Assembly: GCA_003427395.1 (NCBI GenBank)
Contig: BFEA01000071.1
Coordinates: 3,795,567-3,816,411 of the forward strand
From: Chara braunii
Taxonomy: Eukaryota; Streptophyta; Charophyceae; Charales; Characeae
DNA length: 20,845 bases
Direction of reading: 5' to 3'
The position numbers and the translations under genes were made by a program. Numbering within the stretch: position 1 is the stretch's first letter; each line of letters opens with the position of its first letter. This document shows, one piece after another, positions 18,374 through 20,845 of this stretch. Below the pieces are notes generated by a model. That model worked only from the letters and a program-made list of their open reading frames with translations. It was not told the origin of the DNA and did no database searches.

Positions 18374-18535
18374 ATGGTGAGAAGGCGCAAAGCACCGAAG
18401 CCGCCTCGTACTAAAAGAGGCAGGACCACTGCTACTACAAGGCGTCGTCACAGAATGAGAGAACGTGCTGCGGCACGCAGAATAGCCCGTCAGTTCATTA
18501 CGGAAGAGGAGGATGGCAGTGGAGCGGGTAGTTAA
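18374..18535 (+). CDS. Small arginine-rich ORF, unrecognised
   Basis: 53 codons from ATG at 18374 (the frame is open from 18302). The N-terminal 40 residues are strongly basic (VRRRKAPKPP, TRRRHRMRERAAARRIARQF), then an acidic tail EEEDGSGAGS ends at a TAA-adjacent stop. The composition suggests a nucleic-acid-binding peptide, such as a DNA- or RNA-condensing protein. No family can be named and no upstream signal is visible. It could be a remnant of a mobile element or virus-like element, or chance in purine-rich DNA. Confidence 0.25.
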   Translation: MVRRRKAPKPPRTKRGRTTATTRRRHRMRERAAARRIARQFITEEEDGSGAGS

Positions 18536-18549
18536 GTAGAAAGTTCATC

Positions 18550-18732
18550 ATGTCGTGTGACAGATGTGGGTCCCCTCTGGACCGTGTTCGTACAATCCGG
18601 CCAAAATTAAGTGCAATTGGCATCCAAATTCAGACACTTGAAATTATTAGCAAACAGGAACTTAGGGCCAGCTACTTGTTACCCTTAGTCAGGCGGACAG
18701 GACAGAACAGAGGCCTGCGGACACCGATTTGA
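18550..18732 (+). CDS. Small ORF with an N-terminal CxxC, unrecognised
   Basis: 60 codons, starting MSCDRCGSPLDRVRTI 14 bases after the previous stop. The single CxxC and lysine/arginine content do not define a fold. Its end overlaps the beginning of the next coherent frame, and the two may once have been one reading frame joined by a frameshift near 18690. Confidence 0.2.
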   Translation: MSCDRCGSPLDRVRTIRPKLSAIGIQIQTLEIISKQELRASYLLPLVRRTGQNRGLRTPI

Positions 18733-19856
18733 AACCAATCCCAAATGATCTAGTGGACGTAGGGGACCCCATTAAGTCCTGGGGAAATTTCCAGAGTAGC
18801 CAAGAACTTTATCATTCGTCTAGAAGAGACATAACAGAAACCCAATGTCCCCAGACACCACCCCTATTGGGAGACAAAGTGTCCAAATACCTAGAGAAGC
18901 AGCCGCGAGGGAACCCTTTCAGACGCAGCTCCCTTTGGGGACTTGAATTCTCATCTTCTGAAACAATTCAGTAATTTCTGGAACAAAAAGTCCCAACTGC
19001 CTTGGCCAACCCTGCTCTGAACAGGGAAGAAGAACTGGCAGAATATTATGCTGATCAATACGCAGAATAAAAAAGAACAAGGCAAGAGGGGGAACAGAAG
19101 CACAGGATGGCCAGAAGGGAGGAGAAGAAGGAGGCTGGCAGAAGGACAGATTCAAAATGCCAACAGTTCCCGAAAGATACAGCTAAAGAAGGAACCAACA
19201 AGACATAAAAGGACCAGCAGGGAAGAAGACAAAGACAAACCCACCGAGAATTCAAAACCCAAGAAGGCAGAAGGGGCCACACACTGATGAAAAGGAACGA
19301 AAAACATAACAAGGAACAGTTGCACCCCGAAACGGACCGAACAGAAGGAAAATGATTGTTGGTACAGGCCGACAAGAGACTGGACGGCCTCAATGAAGAA
19401 ATGAGGGTCAAAACAGTCACGGTGGGACGTCTAAGTGGTGGGTCGCACCACAAATTGTGGAACAGTGTATTGCAGACAGGAAAAAAAGTGATACCATCCA
19501 GAACCATTATTCCCATCGGGTTGGAACCCCTCACAAAGGATTTGCAGGTGGCAACAGCCTCGAACTTTTCAATGCCAAAATTGGAGACGGCCCAAAGCCT
19601 GGAGGGAATCTTGCCGAAAATTGTCTCTGGGGAAAAGCCCCAAGCAACAGGCCTGATAAGGGAGGAGCTCAGGCTGCAGGAGCCAGAAATTGAGGACTGA
19701 GCGGAACAGGAGAACAGCCTGGATTTAGGACCCATTGTAGTGGAAAAAAGAAAAAGAAAAAGGGGATTTCTCATGCCAGACAGACAGACACAGACAGATG
19801 TGAATGATTTCCACATGTGTCAGCAGCAAAAACAGAGATTTCCAACTTCCAAATAA
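18666..19856 (+). pseudogene. Long decayed reading frame with a charged coiled-coil segment, family unknown
   Basis: One plus-strand frame stays protein-like for almost 400 codons, with only five internal stops: TAA at 18972, TAA at 19068, TAA at 19206, TGA at 19353 and TGA at 19698. It ends at TAA 19854. Text on both sides of each stop is coherent: EEELAEYYADQYAE then KRTRQEGEQKHRMARREEKK reads as one charged helix, and EGK then LLVQADKRLDGLNEEMR likewise. It continues with a less charged zone (GRLSGGSHHKLWNSVL, IIPIGLEPLTK) and an NLS-like KRKRKRG near the end. All five stops could derive from CAA, CGA or TGG by a single transition. It could be a gag-like protein of an LTR element or a host gene remnant. 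Nothing identifies it. Confidence 0.4.
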
Positions 19857-19981
19857 TGCCTTGACCATAGGCCTGAAACGGTTTTCACCTTTTAGCAGTA
19901 GCAGATGCAGTACCCAGGGTTCGATCCCTAGACCTCACCCTACCTATGTACAGTATCAGTGTAGACCCAGAGAATTGAACC
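19857..19981. other. Spacer with tRNA B-box-like sequences
   Basis: GGTTCGATCCC at 19918-19928 is a perfect B-box on the plus strand. GGTTCAATTC (complement of 19972-19981) is a near B-box on the minus strand. No matching A-box is found at tRNA distance, so these are probably SINE remnants. Confidence 0.35.
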
Positions 19982-20116
19982 TGTGACCTGTGTATTCGTA
20001 GACAGTTGGTAGGTCTGTCGTAGGTCCATAGGCATTAGGGGTTCGATCTGTAGGTCTATAGAGTAGAAGTCTTAGCAAGTTCCAGAAGTCTAGCTGTAGT
20101 CCTTCTAGAAGGTCGG

Positions 20117-20151
20117 CAAGTGGGCAAGTGGTCAAGTGGCGAGGCAAGTGG
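20117..20151 (+). promoter_or_regulatory. Four CAAGTGG repeats in the LTR U3 region
   Basis: CAAGTGG occurs at 20117, 20125, 20133 and 20145 (spacing 8, 8 and 12 bases), about 170-200 bases upstream of the TATA box. CAAGTG/CACTTG is an E-box-type hexamer. Clustered short repeats in U3 often act as enhancers, but function here is inferred. Confidence 0.4.
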
Positions 20152-20317
20152 TGGACTAAATGCAGTGCAATCACAGTACGACCTCGGTAGGATAGCAGTG
20201 AGTCCACAGTCAGTCAGCGGTAAGGTCCAGTCAGTCCCAGTCCGGTCCAGCAAGTAGCACGGGGGACTGTGAGCACCATGGGCCGATGGCAAAGGGCAGA
20301 CCAACGAGTTTCCGAAG

Positions 20318-20324
20318 TATAAAT
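20318..20324 (+). promoter_or_regulatory. TATA box of the LTR promoter
   Basis: TATAAAT, about 25-30 bases before a plausible start site, inside the LTR and on the same strand as the primer-binding site. Confidence 0.5.
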
Positions 20325-20732
20325 CAAGAGGCAGCGCCCAGCCTTTCATTCATTCCTGCGTGAGCCATGCGGAAGCGCTGTCACAGCGACTTGTGCAAGG
20401 AGGTCTGCAGTGAGCCCAGAGGACGCAGTGAGCGAGAGAGAAGGAGCTTAGTATAGCGATAGGGTAGAGGCAGCCATAGCTGCCATAGCTGTAGTTAGTG
20501 TGAAGTGTGTATGTGTATGAGCGAGTGTTCAGAGTTACGCGTGTGGGATATCCAGGGTGATCCGGTGTGTGTGAACAGTGAGTTGTTTGGGCGCTGAGTC
20601 GCCATAGCCAGTTGAAAGTGAACTCTTATCTGGATGCCATATCTCGGAGTTTGAGTGGGCGCATGTCGCCAGTTTGCTGCGCTGCTGTTTACATGCATGA
20701 AAAGTGTGAATGAGAACGAGTCTGATTGCATT

Positions 20733-20744
20733 GGTATCGGAGCT
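20733..20744 (+). promoter_or_regulatory. Primer-binding site for initiator tRNA-Met
   Basis: TGGTATCGGAGC differs at one base from TGGTATCAGAGC, the complement of the 3' end of plant initiator tRNA-Met and the standard primer site of plant Ty1 and Ty3 elements. It begins one base after the LTR-ending CA. Confidence 0.75.
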
Positions 20745-20845
20745 GGTACCCGCTATTCCATGCGCGCCGTCGTGTGCAGGGCCTGAAGCGCCATAGCAGA
20801 GGTGGCCGCCGAGGGGCATAGTCCGCCATAGCGGACCTGAGGTTG
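20745..20845 (+). mobile_element. Start of the internal (leader) region of the right-hand LTR element
   Basis: Untranslated leader following the primer-binding site. It ends with the window. It contains GCCATAGC at 20790-20797, and a perfect 6-bp hairpin GTCCGC-CATA-GCGGAC at 20821-20836. No gag start is visible yet. Confidence 0.5.

Larger units (their letters stand above)
19982..20731 (+). mobile_element. 5' LTR of a plus-strand LTR retrotransposon
   Basis: The right edge is well supported: the LTR ends ...GATTGCA at 20731, one base before a tRNA-Met primer-binding site. A TATA box lies at 20318-20324, with pyrimidine-rich TTCATTCATTCC (from about 20345) as the likely transcription start. 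U3 upstream holds repeated motifs (see the 20117-20151 entry). The left edge is a guess: TGTGACC at 19982 is a TG-start candidate, giving about 750 bp. The second LTR is outside the window, so neither the length nor the family (Ty3 or Copia) can be fixed. Confidence 0.6.

Noticed and set aside
19055-19816. Minus-strand ORF of 253 codons
   Set aside because: Rich in Ser, Phe, Leu and Cys because it is the complement of purine-rich DNA. The plus frame reads as a more natural protein, and no motif is seen on the minus strand.
19918-19981. tRNA gene
   Set aside because: B-box-like sequences occur on both strands, but no A-box, acceptor stem or cloverleaf can be built.

Overview
The window looks like repeat-rich nuclear DNA of a streptophyte with motile sperm: a charophyte alga such as Chara, or a bryophyte, lycophyte or fern. 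Four things suggest this. One short exon (1929-2030) encodes a WD40 segment that I read as the ciliary protein CFAP52 (WDR16). The LINE elements are of the plant type, with a DUF4283-like ORF1, a zinc-knuckle, and a zf-RVT C-terminus. A retrotransposon primer-binding site matches the 3' end of plant initiator tRNA-Met. Most of the rest is transposon-derived. The genus is inference. All homology was judged by eye, with no database search.

Layout: 1-640 holds the 3' edge of a plus-strand LTR element (polypurine tract, then TGTGATG). 600-1360 is unassigned, with GCCATAGC motifs and two perfect minus-strand splice-donor consensus sites. 1695-1767 is a 73-bp T run. 1929-2030 is the CFAP52 exon, followed by an intron that starts in a degenerate repeat. 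2981-3150 and 5894-6050 are copies of a tRNA-derived SINE-like family, on the minus strand. 3481-5345 is a 5'-truncated LINE (LINE-A). 6223 to about 15180 is a long, nearly complete LINE of the same clade (LINE-B), with ORF1, an extra unrecognised domain, an APE-type endonuclease, a reverse transcriptase and a zf-RVT tail. 16103-17011 is an array of diverged 150-230 bp tandem repeats. It runs into a third LINE fragment (LINE-C, 17012-18058), which contains an N next to a C homopolymer. 18106-19856 is a purine-rich plus-strand block with small ORFs and one long decayed reading frame that I do not recognise. About 19980-20845 is the 5' LTR of a plus-strand LTR element with U3 repeats, a TATA box, a primer-binding site and the start of its leader.

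All three LINE copies are dead, broken by frameshifts and stops, and all lie on the minus strand. If the ciliary gene runs through the window, they sit antisense in its introns. No further CFAP52 exon was found. The most interesting items are the LINE family (extra domain before the endonuclease, shared C-run 3' termini), the SINE-like family, and the unidentified decayed frame at 18666-19856. I saw no CRISPR array, rRNA, intact tRNA gene or intact protein-coding gene.
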